A DNA stretch of 64,000 nucleotides from Diadema setosum (Eukaryota; Echinodermata; Echinoidea; Diadematoida; Diadematidae), in assembly GCA_033980235.1 (NCBI GenBank), contig CM067067.1, positions 14,054,901 through 14,118,900 on the forward strand, in the 5' to 3' direction. Of this stretch, positions 22,687 to 35,700 are shown one piece after another (positions within the stretch are counted from its first letter, which is position 1; each line of letters opens with the position of its first letter). Below the pieces are notes generated by a model, which saw only the letters and a program-made list of their open reading frames with translations, made no database searches and was not told where the DNA came from. The translations under genes were made by a program, and so were the position numbers.

Positions 22687-24617
22687 TCAAATTTTTCGTG
22701 CCTGAGTGGCGTACGAACGTGTGCATTTTTGAGGCTGAACTTTCAAGTGTATAATATATTCAAATATTCGTATCTGTGAATGGAAACATGTAAGCTGAAA
22801 TTGTCTAGGGCTGATGGCACGTCAGGGGTGCAAATCAGAAGATGGTGCAGACTCACAAATTAAATCCATTAGTCACAGACGAGAGTTTGCAATGGAGACA
22901 GGATGTATACTGTGTGTCACATGGCACATGAGTTACGCAACGTCGATCCTAATCGCCTCTGGACTAATTTTCACGCAAGGGTGGGGGTTGACTATGTTCA
23001 TGATGGGTCCAATCAATGTTCAATTCCGTTCCTTCTTAATCTTGTTGTTGGTAATCGAAAAAGGCAACCCTTGGCATTTGTATGTACAGGTACGACATTT
23101 CCGTTAGAACGACAGAAATAAACGTACAGTTGCCTGTTATGTGTATCAGTAGGACATGATGCGTTGGTTACTTCCATTAATCATGCATCAACAAAGAGTG
23201 ATAAATGGAGAGAGAGAGAGATAGATGGGTACAGGGAGAGAGGGAGAGAGAGCGGGAAGGAGGTGAGGGTACGAGGTTAAATCTTTAATGAAGTAAGGCC
23301 ACTATTAACTTGTTGTTTTTTCTATATGTGTTCTACATTATATTATTCCGTCTCCCAGTCTTTCGTAATATGGTATTATAATGTGTATGTGTGTATGTGT
23401 GCATATGAGTGTGTGCGTGGGGGGGGGGTGAGTTAGGACCTGATTGTTCTCTCTTTTTTTATCGTTTTGGAGTAAGGCAGATTTGTCTTTTTGTGCTTGA
23501 ACTTATACTAGTTTCTTCAGTAGTTTGAGGTCACGCACGCCAAAAGTTTCTGGTTAACAACGACAACAACAGCCTCTATAAAGCTACATGCCCTTTGACA
23601 AGGCAAAGCAAGCGCTCGTTCTCCTGGAAACGATTGATAACGTAAGTCATTTTCTCGTCATATATAGAAGAGATCTCGTGTTCTATGTACATATAATGTG
23701 ACAAGTAAAGGCATGCATGTCCCGATTCATGAAAACACGGCCGCGATGTTTCATGAAGTCCGTGGCTCGGGGTAATTGTGATGTGTTTGAGCGACATGCC
23801 TAATAACTATGTGCATTATGACGAACTGTCGCGAGCAAAGGTTGCACCGGATGTGACCTCTCTGAATGATATCGGCAAGAGGTGGAGTCAATTCGTATGA
23901 AGATATCTGTCAGCTGTGTAAAGGCGATGTAATCAGATGGACCGCCTCGCGCAATACTCTGCGAAACATCGACACCGGAAAGATATCTACTCAAGATGAC
24001 AAAATTATTCTTGCGGGTGTACACTGGCTGCCTCGGAGGTGGCGTGCACGAAGGTCTTGAAAAGAGGAGCCAGGGGCTAGATGGTATAACGAAATGCGAT
24101 CCTTTGCGCTTCGTTTTGAATCAAAAGGGTAGAATTTTTGTGTTCCTGACGGCAGACGTAGGCGTTATGATGACATAACGTATTCTACTCAGTTCTTGAT
24201 TTAGGAATTCTCTGATCTGAATGGACTTCAGATCAAATGACAACAGGGTAACAAAGACAAAGGCGCAAAAGAAGATTGAACTGTATGACTAATGACATTG
24301 TGTATCTAGTCGAGCATAGAAGTATATGTGTAGTGCAGAAAGAAGACTTATACACACACGAAAAGTACAGAAAATATATTATGTGAATGTGTGTGTTTAT
24401 GTGATGGAAAGAGGAAGAGGGGAATATCAATAGGAATAAAACTGGCTCGAAATAGGAGATTATGGAACATTTTAAAGTAAAAAATAAACATTTACCAAAC
24501 TACAAGGAAAGAGAGAATGAAGAACACAATTAGTTCCACGACATTACGGGACCAAGTGATAAAAAAGAGGATGTTTTTAAGACTGAACAAGGTTGATCTT
24601 AAGAGAATTGTAGTGCT

Positions 24618-24618
24618 C

Positions 24619-24652
<34 letters not shown>
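24618..24652. repeat. (CTGT)n microsatellite
   Basis: About seven perfect units. A shorter copy is at about 51622-51642. Confidence 0.9.
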
Positions 24653-24654
<2 letters not shown>

Positions 24655-27159
24655 AAAAACAAGAAATGCCTCATGTTTATTCTATGTTTTCCGAGAAAAA
24701 ATGACGAGCTGGTTTACGAGTATGACAGTGTTTATGTTTTTCATGCTCAGCATGCTTAAGCTATTCGTTATCTTCACATCCAGCTCACTGACCGATGGGG
24801 TGGATTGTACTCTCGGTCAACTATCATAATGGTGCACCCGATCGTCTGACTTTCGCACCGGTCCGCCATTTACCGCGAACTGAAAGGTCAATAGCTCCGC
24901 AATAGGTGAAACGACGAGGCGACTAGCACGTAACTATAACATAAAAACAAACAGGGTCTTTGTACTGTGACCCATATGCACCGATGGACATGCCGCCGAA
25001 TTCAGAGGAGAAGCTAGAAGATTGTTCCTGGTTTTGAGGGAATATCTACCACGTATACAGACTACTTCTGTCTGAAAGTAATTAACCTGGTTGAATGCCC
25101 TACTAAGAATTTCACAATATGCTCCCCCCTAAAAAAAGAGAGAAATTAATATTTAGAACTAAGTTCAAGAGCGCTGCGTGTCCCTACAGCATCAGCAATT
25201 TTCTCTGGCTGTCACGTGTAAATTTTAATAGTGCCTATATGATAATGAAGGTAGGCCTACTCCACGATGCGACAAGTATATTACTCCTGTTGTCAAAATT
25301 TAAGCATTTCTTTCTCCTAAATTAATAAATTGTCCAATCACTACGCTTAACGCAGAGAGAGAAGAAAACATCATCAATTATGACGGGGGAAGACTAAAGT
25401 AATTATCAAATTTTCCTTGATTTTTCCCCTTTTGTAGAAGAAAACGTATGCTTTCTTGGCCAGACTTAGTTTTGGCATCACGTGACTCAAGATGAAAGTT
25501 CTGAATAGCCAACAGTGAAGCCAAATAAGTTTTTAGATGTAAAAGATGTGACACTTTTGCCTATACATATCGTATGTGACATAATTATCTAGCATTGAGC
25601 ACATTCACACTGTCCAGAACTAGATGACACACGTATATGCACTCGAAAAAACTTAAAATATATGTCCTGCTATGACTTGTCTATTTGGCTGAAAAATCCC
25701 CACTCATCTGTTGAGTAAAATAACAGTTTTATAGACTGATACATTTTCTCCTTATAGTCTCTGTCTCGTTAGTATGCTGAGGCAAAAGGCAATCGAGCCG
25801 AGTTAAATTTGCAAAATAATGATAAGAAGTACAATTCATGCGACGTCGATGCAACTTGCAACAACTTATGTATATTCAATCGTTGTTTTAAACAACGGAG
25901 CAATCAGTCAAAAAAAAAAAGTATGCGGCAATAAAGTATCTTCTGTTAACACTTGGTTAATATATTTACGTGACGTTTAAATGCTTGAAATAACATGGAC
26001 GAAGTTACCGATAATGTGTACCATGTCTTGTGCTGTATCAATACCGATATTTCAAAATAATCATTTTACAATATATTCAAGTTCTAGTCGTTTTATTATA
26101 CATATGGTGCAATCGATATATAAATGGTGCAATCAATCTTTTAGTTTCATAAACTTCAACAGAATGACATCATCATACTATCTTGAAAGTTGACCGGCCA
26201 CCGTCATTAGGCAGCTATCAGGATCTAGCTGCTCAGATTTTCAAGTTCATGTTCTGCTCTGTGTTGTTGTTGTTTAGGAGGACGAAAATAGCTGCGTGAG
26301 GATGCGTGCATCTATAAATAGCAACCGCAACACTTCACACTTTGAAGACCAACTTGAGCCCATTGCGCCCCCATTGACAGGTGTGATTCCCCTCACCATT
26401 GTTGTACTTTCACAGTTGGTTTTGCATGAGGATCTTCCGCTTTCTTCTTTCCGTTACGGCACCGACTCACGGTCAACATGCAGACTTGCCAGCCAGTTGC
26501 CCCGTTTTGTCACGTGTATACCACCGCGTGTTTTCCCGAACTCTGTCTAGCGGCCACTCGTGATGCCTGAAATAGTCCACTTCCGGTACACTCACATACA
26601 CACGTTTTCTGTCATGATGTTTGTTCTGAATGATACACAACTGTACTTTTCGGATGGGGAGGGGAGGGGAGGGGCAGCTGGTTTTATTTGACGGAGGACT
26701 CATGTATACACTAATGTTAGTCTAATGAGGCACTCGGGGCACTCGAATGACCGCTGTAAGTGATCGTGCGCTTGAATGCTTGTTGGTGTCATTGTGGGTT
26801 TGCTTCTTTTGCCAAGCTGCGATTGGTCAATGATGGATGATAAATTCACCTGTTCCTCTTCTATAAAAAGAAGTTATTAATGACATCCTTTCTAATATAA
26901 TATATCGTAAGACTCACATTTTCTTCGAGAAAGGTTCTTATTCCTTTGACTCTGATGAAGACCCATGACCAAATTTTTCTACTAAAGAAAGAGAAAGCTA
27001 ATGTTTTATAATAGAATACAACAGACCAAAATATTCTTACGCTTTCTTCCTTTTATTCTGATGTTTTCATTCCAACTCACTCTTTCTCTCTCTGGATTTA
27101 TTTTTCCCTCCTTCTCCCAGTAGTCCGTCGATTTGCTTCAGAGACAAGCTAATGTTGAA

Positions 27160-27240
27160 TCATGTTTTCTTTTTCTTCTTTGATGGAAATAAATAAACTA
27201 TTGAATTGAATTGAATTGAATTGAATTGAATTGAATTGAA
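27160..27240 (+). mobile_element. LINE-like 3' tail ending in (TTGAA)n
   Basis: TGATGGAAATAAATAAAC is followed by about seven copies of ATTGA. Such an AATAAA-bearing 3' end running into a short tandem tail is typical of CR1/L2-type LINEs. No coding part is recognisable upstream, so the family is inferred from the tail. Confidence 0.35.
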
Positions 27241-27460
27241 TGTTTAATCTTAGTCACGAGAGATGAAGTCATAACTGATCTTTGTTCCCAAAGATGTTTA
27301 AAATGCCACATGAAAATCATGTCAACATACTAGTAATGATTTATGATCCTTACGTCAGTTGAAAAAAAAAAAGAAGAATACGGCTGCTTTTGGTGTATCT
27401 ATACGGAAAGGTACCTCGATTTGGCCATGCCGTTCTGTCGATTGGTGAATGCTTTTACAA

Positions 27461-27507
27461 AGAAGAAGAAGAAGAAGAAGAAGAAGGAGAAGAAGAAGAA
27501 GAAGAAA
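27461..27507. repeat. (GAA)n microsatellite
   Basis: About fifteen GAA/GGA units, a purine tract able to form triplex DNA. Confidence 0.9.
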
Positions 27508-29130
27508 ACACACTCGATGAGGATTTGATAAATAAAAAAAAAAACCTTTCGACAGAATGCACCGCGCTCTCTTCCCGATCAGACATCGCGTCTTATGAAT
27601 AGTCATCGTCATGATCGCGCGCTCGCTATTCTATGTAGAGCTATGGCAAAGGGCTCTTCAAGACCGACGTTCTATTTCTGAACGTGATTATGGTTAAAGC
27701 CTCTTCAACCGCGAAAGTTATCAGCGGAATTAGCTAATGATACCCCCCCCCCCTCCCCATGCTGTTTGGTGTTTTTGTGAAGACCGAGTCGCAGATATAA
27801 CAGCATAAACATTAAATGACATGACGGCACGAAGATGGCTTAATGAAGTGGAATATCCAGTTGAAGTCGAGTCGGATGATAGTGAGAAATGTTTAACGGA
27901 ATCCGGCAGAGATGAATCAATAGAGAAGGAGACCACAAAATTTCGCCATTCCGCCGTGAAACACATCGATCGCATCAATGGCTATTCATATTCATCACAT
28001 CCGTGGAAATGTCACTGACATTAAGTACATCTATTCGTGATTCTCCTGGCTGTCTTCTTTTTTCTTGGAGGGTATTATGAAAAATGGTACAGATGATGAT
28101 ATAGTCTTTTATTGCTTGACTCTCTGACTTCAGCAATTTATTGTACACGATGGAGCCGATCAATATATTCTTCAGAATACTCCTTCCGAAGGTTCATTTA
28201 AGAACCCATGATTATTTTCCGGTTAACATGTATACATGAAAAGAGAATTATTCTCAAGGGAAAGCGCTGAATGCATGTTGCTGTCAGTGAAACAAATGAC
28301 ACCAACAGGAAACAAATCGGGCGACACAAAAAACTGTTCTACATGGCTCAAAAAGGATAAATTTGCACAACGTTACGCACAATGGTGGGATATGTGTCAG
28401 CAGTGGCGCTACTTACCAGCATACTACCATAAAAGAAGCTTGTAAATTTCTCACATTTGAATATAAACTATTAAAAAAAAAAGAAATTTGCTTTCGGTTT
28501 ACAGCAATAGATAACATTTTATGTAATAACATTTGTGCTTCCACCTATCCTGTCGATGGAGTGGCGTGTTACATTCTACATTCTTCTCTGCTCTTTTTCC
28601 TTTCTTCTGTCCTCTTTCTTTTAGTATTTTGTTGTTTTGTAAAATGTTATCTAGTTCTTCTTGTACGATGTTGCGTCTGTTGTATAGTATATGTTATTGT
28701 TTTTTTGTTGGTTTTCATTTTTTTATAACATGATTGGACAATCGCTTAAGTATGCGTGTATGTATTTACTATTGTGTGGGTTTTTTTTATTCTTCTCCAT
28801 CTCCATCTGCATCAGGCTGTAACATTGTTAAGATTTGTCTGAACTTTTGTACTTAATGATTAATGTTTATAGTGATATTGGTTAGTGATATATATTACTA
28901 CGTTATGAGTGATACACGTATTACAAGCCATTCATTAAATTTATTGGATCACTCTTTTTTTCATCCTTTTCGTTCAACCTTTCAAAGTATGCATTGATGT
29001 TCTTAGTTCTACTTTGTTTTACATTTCATATCTTATATAGTTGACGATTCATATTACATTATGTATTTTCTTTTTCAAAGTGATCGAATAATGTGATGGT
29101 GGAATACAAACTTTGTATCTTGTTGTACCT

Positions 29131-29170
29131 TTTGTTGGATGTCGGATGGAAAATAAATGAAACTGAACTG
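29131..29170 (+). mobile_element. LINE-like 3' tail
   Basis: TTGGATGTCGGATGGAAAAT followed by AAATGAAACTGAACTGG parallels the tail at 27.2 kb and the AAACTGAATTAAACTGAAC at 21.35 kb. The T-rich DNA before it (28560-29130) could be a LINE 3' UTR. Confidence 0.3.
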
Positions 29171-30089
29171 GAAAAAAACCCCAAACTGAACATGTACAAG
29201 TACTCCTCATATTTTTTTTTTTTTTTTTTTTTATACGTGTAGTGGTCCAACTTTCAGGGTCTATTTTCAAGGAAACTTACCCGTATGACATCATGGCTCA
29301 GTTCAAGAGATGATAAACTACACCTCATGCATCCCGCGATTTATAGGATGAAATCTTTACTTATAGACAAATTTCAAGAAAGGAAACATATTCGCGTTTT
29401 GTTTATATAAAACGACTGCGCAATTCCATCCATGTGACGTCATTGACACGTGAGAGAGACATCTATAGTCTGAGGTTCTCATAGATCATTATACGCAGGG
29501 CGCACTGAGTGATAGTTCCTCAAGAGCTCACCGTTCACCATACTAAAAAAACACTTCACTTTAATTCCATTCACAGAAAACACATCCCGAGGAACTCTCC
29601 CCTATGTTCGTTTTTATGATTCTTTTTTCCCAGTTCTGAATCTCCTCATAAGGCATTCAATGCGTTCTACAAATGAATCTAATGTTTATATCTCTAATTT
29701 TATGCTCTAAGCTATATAAAGTTACCCCACCGGAAGGAGCTGACATGTTTGTCTGGGTTTTTGTTAATTACCATAATTGACAAAAGCTGATAGCGCAAGA
29801 GACCACACGTATCATGAATGAATAGAAAATGAATCTAAGCCGTTTTAACACTTGCAGCTCGCCTATACATACGAGGGTGTACATTTCCAGAAGTAACACT
29901 CATAACTGCCGGACTCGGTGAACTGAACTTGGCATAAACAACACATTGTCAACGTCAGTGATTATAATTGCGTAGTCAAAACGAGTCATTTTAGTCTACA
30001 TATAGAGTCAAAAAGACCCGTACAACATTCCTGGCGCGCGCTTGATACACCGGCGCCATTCTGTAGATACCAGAAAAGCAGGTGTGTGG

Positions 30090-30265
30090 AATGTGTGCTT
30101 ATCTGTGTATGCTGGTATGCATGTATGTTCGTATGTACGCTTGTCTGTATGCATGCTACAATAATGTATGTACAAGTATGTTTGCATGTATGTACTTAGT
30201 ATGTGTGTATGTAGGACCTAATGTGTGTATGCATTTAGCTGTGTATGTGTGTATGTATGTGTGTC
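30090..30265. repeat. Degenerate (ATGT)n block
   Basis: TATG/GTATGT units with many substitutions over about 175 bp. The open frame across it is an artefact. Confidence 0.75.
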
Positions 30266-31486
30266 TGTCAATACGTCCATAATTCCGTTAGGTAATAGCT
30301 ACAGTTCTGTAGTAAGATTAGTAGTTAGGTAAAATGTAGAAATTAAAGACAAGGAAAGAGAAGGAGGTGGGGGGGGGGGCAGAGAAGAAAATTTCTGTCT
30401 GGTTTGTTCTTGCTAAGTTTAAACCACTTTCCTGATTGCTACCGGAACAGAGTCTGCAATTGAGAATATCGGCAGCGTTAGATAGAATAGATTAAATTCA
30501 AGTAAATTGTGTCTGTAAATCACCTCTATTTACACCGTCACTCGCAGTGTAGCAGTAGAGAGAGAGAGAGAGAGAGAGAGAGACAACCATGTAATGCTAA
30601 GCTTTCTGCAGTTTCTTGGATTTAGGAGTATTTTAGAATGGAATCTGAGAAATGTTTAGGCTCTCTCTTCAGTGATCACTTTTATTGAGAGTCGATGATA
30701 AGTTTGCAATTTTCCCCCTGAAGACATCGAGGCATGAAATTCCATCACGAAGTAGTTACTGCTCTATATTCTCTTCAGATCTCATGCTTCACTGTCTTCA
30801 TTTCTTTCTCCTTATTTTCTTTGCTGGGAGGAGAATAGGATGTTTTCCCACTAACGCTTTATTTTTAGGAGCTTAATGATAATTTTGATCAATAAGGTTC
30901 ATGGGTGAATGTGATGACCCCTTTCGGGTGTATCTCTGTTGTCATTTTACTCTGTTTTATCTGCATTTTTGTGAGATGAAAGAGGCTCATGACTTATGGA
31001 GACGGCAAAACCCATGGCAAGCATTTTCTCTAAGGACGTTTGAGGGCATTTAAAAGCCATGAACCATACTAGATCTGAGTTTTGGGAAATCATTGTAGGA
31101 GGAAAATATTGATGAAGTGTTCCCGCTTAATATTCTTCCCCATTACAGTCTGTGCGAATATATCCCTTCTCAAGTGTGGGAATGAAATCTAGGAAAGTAA
31201 ATCCCTTCGAAACCAAACCTTAGACGAGTGGAATTCTGTTACACTTTTATCTTTTTTTTCCCCCTTTCTACATCTCTGAGCAGAATATCATGATCGTCAC
31301 AGGGCGACATTGTTTATGGTGTGGAATCTTTCCAACGCGTTTCACCGAAGTTTTCCAAACTTTGCGGCTCAACATGTTCAGTAAAATATGGGTTCCTTTA
31401 CGTCATCAATAAACCACAGGAAATTTAATCAATCTCCTGTTGTTGTTTTCATCCCGCGGAGGATGACATTAAGAAGAAATTAAATG

Positions 31487-31625
31487 TTTTTTTTTTTTAA
31501 TGCAGCATCGTCTGAAAAAGAGGGCGACAATGATGATTTGCTTGGTCTATGGGTGCTGTTCTTGATGCCAAAGGGCTCGAACCGGGGACCTGCAGGATTA
31601 AGAGCCCGTGACCTTATACAGTTCC
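31487..31625 (-). mobile_element. tRNA-derived SINE (tRNA-Lys-like head)
   Basis: On the minus strand GGTTCGAGCC is a B-box-like T-loop, and CACGGGCTCTTAATCCTG resembles the anticodon arm of tRNA-Lys (CTCTTAA loop). The arms no longer pair well, so it is not a working tRNA. About 70 bases later there is an A-rich tail (GCATTA12-type, at about 31489-31502). A tRNA-like head plus an A tail is the structure of a SINE. No clear target duplication is seen. Confidence 0.55.
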
Positions 31626-31895
31626 TTTATCCCTAAAGTACGTATGTTGTCGTCAATATAGCAACGATTAAAGGGAATATAACCCCCCCCCCCCCTCACT
31701 TTCAAGACATCGTGGTAGAAGTAGAGACTTGAACAGAAAATAATCCGCGATTATTTATCATGATTATGGAAGCCGGATATGACTACTCATGTGGCTGGCC
31801 TATTCAAACAATCCCGTTGATCTTACAATGACATTATTAAAATAATTATGTTGACACTTTTTTCAGAAAGGCATCCAAAAACACTTCAAGTATTA

Positions 31896-31897
<2 letters not shown>

Positions 31898-31928
<31 letters not shown>
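31898..31928. repeat. (GA)n microsatellite
   Basis: About fifteen GA units. Confidence 0.9.
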
Positions 31929-31932
<4 letters not shown>

Positions 31933-33134
31933 AACAGATAGAGAGGGAGATGAAAGCGGTATTTCATGAAATAATCATGTTAATCAGTCATCTCCACAAG
32001 AAATCAATTCACAATTTCAATGTAGTGCCATCAATTGTTACAATGGACTTCTTGTTGCTAGAAGGCCAACAACTATTTGTTTCCTTGATGAAATCGTGTG
32101 AAAGTATGCAACTTTCATTAATCCATTCATTAATTGAATTTCATTTTATTTTATTTCCACCAACACAAAACATTTACATACACGTACTAACCCAAAATCA
32201 CTTCTCTGCACAATGTATCCCTCAGACCGGCTAAGTCAAAATTAATAATGATGAAACCTTGATCCACTGAGATTTCGATCACACTTATGTCAATTGATTG
32301 AGTTTTAAGGACGAGCCATGTCCGTGGCATCAAACATACATACTTCCGGGATTCACATCCACATCATATGCAAAGCATCATGGGAAGGACCCGTGTTCAG
32401 TGGTCGTCGAATGAAGGAGTGACGTAAATCGTAAATATTTCATTTACTAGATTATGAGACAGCTTTTGACGCGTGTACAGTTTCGATGCGCTTTCCTCTG
32501 AATTCGGTATACTAATTGATAATGGGCATCATGCCGAGTTTTTCATCACCGAGTTCTCTTGAATCGTTATACCGTTATGCGCTGTGGGTGACATAAGCTC
32601 ATACAGGTCGGGTATCAAAATCCTATTTAAGCTTGTAAACTTCCCCCCTTACAACAAAGAATAAAGAAACATTAGAAGCTTAGAAATACACAACAGACAC
32701 CAAAAGATATTTAGTCATTGTCTGTCGCTTTGGTCGTATAATTTTAATGCTACTTTGGTAGAACTCTCGCATTTTGTTTATAAGAAAATGACTTTATCTT
32801 TTGCAGTCTATTTCATTATTGTCCTATGATTGACTGAACTCTTGATTAACCTTTATATTAATTAAAAAGAGTGTTGAAGAAATCACATCTTTTGAAATCA
32901 AAATCAGTGATATATCTTTCACCACACCGATGACACGTTTTAAAAGGCAAGTAACGTCGCAGTCACAATACATGACCAAAATGGCCACCACAAGCCGTAC
33001 CCAGAGCAAGCATATCATGTCTCACACCAGTAAATGTTATCGCTATTTTATATAAACACGTATTATAGATTTTTTTTTTTAAATCAAAAGGAATTATTAT
33101 TTGAAATACCAAAGATTCAGTGTCTTTCGTATTT

Positions 33135-33136
<2 letters not shown>

Positions 33137-33170
<34 letters not shown>
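33137..33170. repeat. (GT)n microsatellite
   Basis: About seventeen GT units. Confidence 0.95.
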
Positions 33171-33173
<3 letters not shown>

Positions 33174-33213
33174 GTTGCAATTTCCAAGTAGACCACCTTG
33201 ATTCACGTCAGTC

Positions 33214-33455
33214 TTAGAGGTCCTGTTTACATTTGGGAGAAGTGATATTAAAAATGTTCAAGATGTCACATTTGATGCTTATGTGTAGGTCTGTTGTATC
33301 ACAAAACATCCTACCATATACAATTTTCACAATGAAGCCTGAAATAAGGAGATATCAGTATTTTTTCTCAATAAACCATAACTCACATTTTAGAACTATT
33401 CTAAAGCACTAATGCATTTTTTTTTCGTCTGCAAGTGGTAAATTACGCCTTTAAA
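33214..33455 (-). mobile_element. MITE-like repeat family, copy 2 (internally deleted)
   Basis: Read on the minus strand it starts TTTAAAGGCGTAATTTACCA and matches copy 1: GTGCTTTAGAATAGTTCTAA, then directly GAGTTATGGTTTATTGA, TGATATCTCC, ATATGGTAGGATG, TTTGTGATACAAC and GCATCAAATGTGA. It lacks about 110 bp present in copies 1 and 3, and the join falls at a GAGT that is present on both sides of the missing part in copy 1. The end near 33214 (TTAGAGGT) is a weak partner of the start. Confidence 0.7.
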
Positions 33456-33461
33456 TCTTCC

Positions 33462-33479
33462 GGGGGGGGGGGGGGGGGG
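33462..33479. repeat. G18 homopolymer
   Basis: Eighteen G, seven bases beyond the end of repeat copy 2. Confidence 0.95.
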
Positions 33480-33793
33480 CAGAGGTTCAGCTAAAAACTT
33501 CACCCAGAAGTCCAAAAATAATGACTCTTAAATTGTTTCACCGCTGAAAAATTTCACGTGTTTTTCTTATCTATATGCCGAAACAAATATAGTCCTCCCA
33601 AACATTAAAAGCGTGTCCAGCCTCCAACGGAGGGGTATTTTTAGACAAGGATTCACCCTCATCAACCACAGATGATTAGTTTCTTGCAGTCTGGCAATTC
33701 TTTAAGCACTATTTCCAGGTTTATCAGTATAGTATCTCTGGAACGAAAAGGTGATGGGGCTCTACGACAGGTGTGAGACATGTAATCAGTCTA

Positions 33794-33795
<2 letters not shown>

Positions 33796-33852
<57 letters not shown>

Positions 33853-33867
33853 TGTGTGTGTGTGTGT
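33796..33867. repeat. (GT)n microsatellite
   Basis: About 35 GT units with one interruption. Confidence 0.95.
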
Positions 33868-33913
33868 CGTTTCAACCTTACAGTCATCACGCTACGACTT
33901 CATTCATGCGACT

Positions 33914-34450
33914 GAAACCAAAGCCCAAGTATAAATGTGGATTGAGTGAAAGCAGCAATATTAGTAGAACACATCAATGAAAGTTGAGAAAAATCGGATA
34001 ACACGGCATTCAAAAGTTACGAGTTTTTTTTAAAGTTTCCTTTCCGTCGTTGCTGGATAAGAAGACTATTAATGTTCATGACACCATTACGGACAACAAT
34101 ATAAAGAAATTTTGAGGAGAATTCCACAAAATTTCATCTTTCATGAAAAGTACACATTCCATTGATTTGTTAGTGACATATGACATGTAATATCATTCCC
34201 CTGCTTTCTGAAAGAGGTAAGTCAAGTGCTCTTTCATTATGCTAGAGAAGTTAAAAATAGGTTAAATTTTCTTTGTATTCTCTTTATATTGTTGTCCATA
34301 ATGACGTCATGAAGTATAGTAGTCTCCTTGTCCAGCGATGACGGCATCAAAATTATAAAAATTCTTAACTTTTGAATTGATAGATTTTCCTCAAACTTTT
34401 ACAAATGTGTTCTGCTAATATTGCTGCTTTCATATTTTTGCTTAGGTTTC
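33914..34450. mobile_element. Foldback (long-TIR) MITE
   Basis: Arms of about 190-230 bp face each other. Left and inverted right arms share, in order: GAAACCWAAGC, GAAAGCAGCAATATTAG, AGAACACAT, AAAGTT..GAGRAAAATC, TTCAAAAGTTA, CCGTCRTYGCTGGA, AAGRAGACTA, TTCATGAC, ATTAYGGACAACAATATAAA. The loop is about 100 bp. There is no transposase frame. A fragment of its centre is at 22340-22440. From memory this resembles a family widespread in echinoderms; that is recognition, not a database result. Confidence 0.85.
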
Positions 34451-35513
34451 CTTTGAGATGATCATTTTTATCTAAGCCACATGTCTGTGTCCTTTTTTTC
34501 CCGAAATTCCGTCAACTGCTGCGTTCTACCAAGTTACATTTGCCCCTATTAATCGCCTCTAAAGTCGGTAAGCCTGCCTTGACAGTCGTCCCGGCGAATC
34601 GTGGATGCCTTCGGGGAAAAGAGTCGTCATAATCGACAAAAAATGAAGAATTCCCAGCAGCAAAACATCATAACATTGACATCTGTTTCCTGAAGCCCGC
34701 TTCCCAGCAATGTCAACGAAGTTACGCGGAGGACGTGAGCGAGAGAGAAACAAGAGAGAGAGAGAGAGAGAGGGAGGGGGGGGGGGGGGTAGACAAGGAA
34801 AGAAAGGCAGAGAATGGGAAGGAGAGAAAAAATCTCGGCGCAGTGTACGCGGGAAATCGTTCAAATCATTTCCCTTGGATGAGAGACCAGAAGCTCCTCT
34901 CGTTATACGGTGATAAGGCGTACGTGAGAGAATCAACCATCATGCTCCAATAATGTTACTATCGGGAACAGACGAAGTGCAACTTACGGTGCACCTGTAG
35001 TTCTAGCGTGCGTGTGTACTATCATCAGTAGACGAATTTACGGCGGATTAGGCCAACTGCAGAAATGAATTCTCAACAGCCCACTTTGCCTTCGAACACA
35101 ATTCACCTTTCTGCATACTGTGGCCAGGCTACAGCGAAGTAAAGGAGAGGAATTCGAACGGAAAGTGAGAGATAACGACTTGTAAGCTGTAGTCGATGAT
35201 GGGAGGATTGCACTATATAGGCTGGAAAGGCGCTCCTTCAAAATTAAATTGGTCATTATACAATTTCGGCGCGTGCGAAACCTTGAGGCCTAGTCAAGTG
35301 CTAGTGGTTGGGAAGTCTGAGAGTCGAAGCGATCAAACACACACGTGTTCTATAGAATTGATACACCTTGAATCATGATTTGTTTGATATGATACCTTCG
35401 AATCTGACGTTTACCTGGCACATTTCAGATGACTTCAGTTTGAATAAAAAAGAAATACAAGCAATTAGGAGAAATCAAAGACAGTAATATGAAGCAAGAC
35501 ATAATGAACTGGG

Positions 35514-35544
<31 letters not shown>

Positions 35545-35700
35545 GAGAGAGGAAAGGAAGGAGTTTTGACAGCAGGGTGGATTAATGTATGGCAAAATGA
35601 AATCAGTCGACGCCACTCGAGCCTTGGTGATCATTCATGTGTTCAGTTATAGAAATTGGCGCTATAAGCAAAACAACATTAACACAACGCGCATGAGGAC
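34451..35700. other. Non-coding stretch
   Basis: GA- and G-rich runs at 34740-34792, a locally CpG-richer patch at about 34830-35360 with a TATA-like CTATATAGGC at 35212, and (GA)n at 35513-35551. No exon is convincing. Confidence 0.5.
35513..35551. repeat. (GA)n microsatellite
   Basis: About nineteen GA units with one GGGA interruption. Confidence 0.9.

Larger units (their letters stand above)
22441..31486. other. Long stretch without a supported gene
   Basis: Contains T22G14 at 22651-22686, GA-rich sequence at 23208-23260, (CTGT)n at 24618-24652, the (TTGAA)n tail at 27201-27240, (GAA)n at 27461-27507, two acidic or basic short open frames at 27821-28018 and 28236-28445 that resemble no known family, a T-rich region at 28560-29170 ending in a LINE-like tail, ATGT-rich sequence at 30090-30265 and (GA)n at 30557-30583. 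I see no exon chain. Confidence 0.5.
31626..33213. other. Non-coding stretch
   Basis: Holds a C14-type run at 31682-31695, (GA)n at 31898-31928, an ATTTC/ATTTT run at 32137-32160 that looks like a LINE tail on the minus strand, and (GT)n at 33137-33170. No gene recognised. Confidence 0.6.

Noticed and set aside
34451..35360. CpG-richer patch with TATA-like CTATATAGGC as a promoter
   Set aside because: No exon with splice support downstream on either strand; kept only as a note in the block description.
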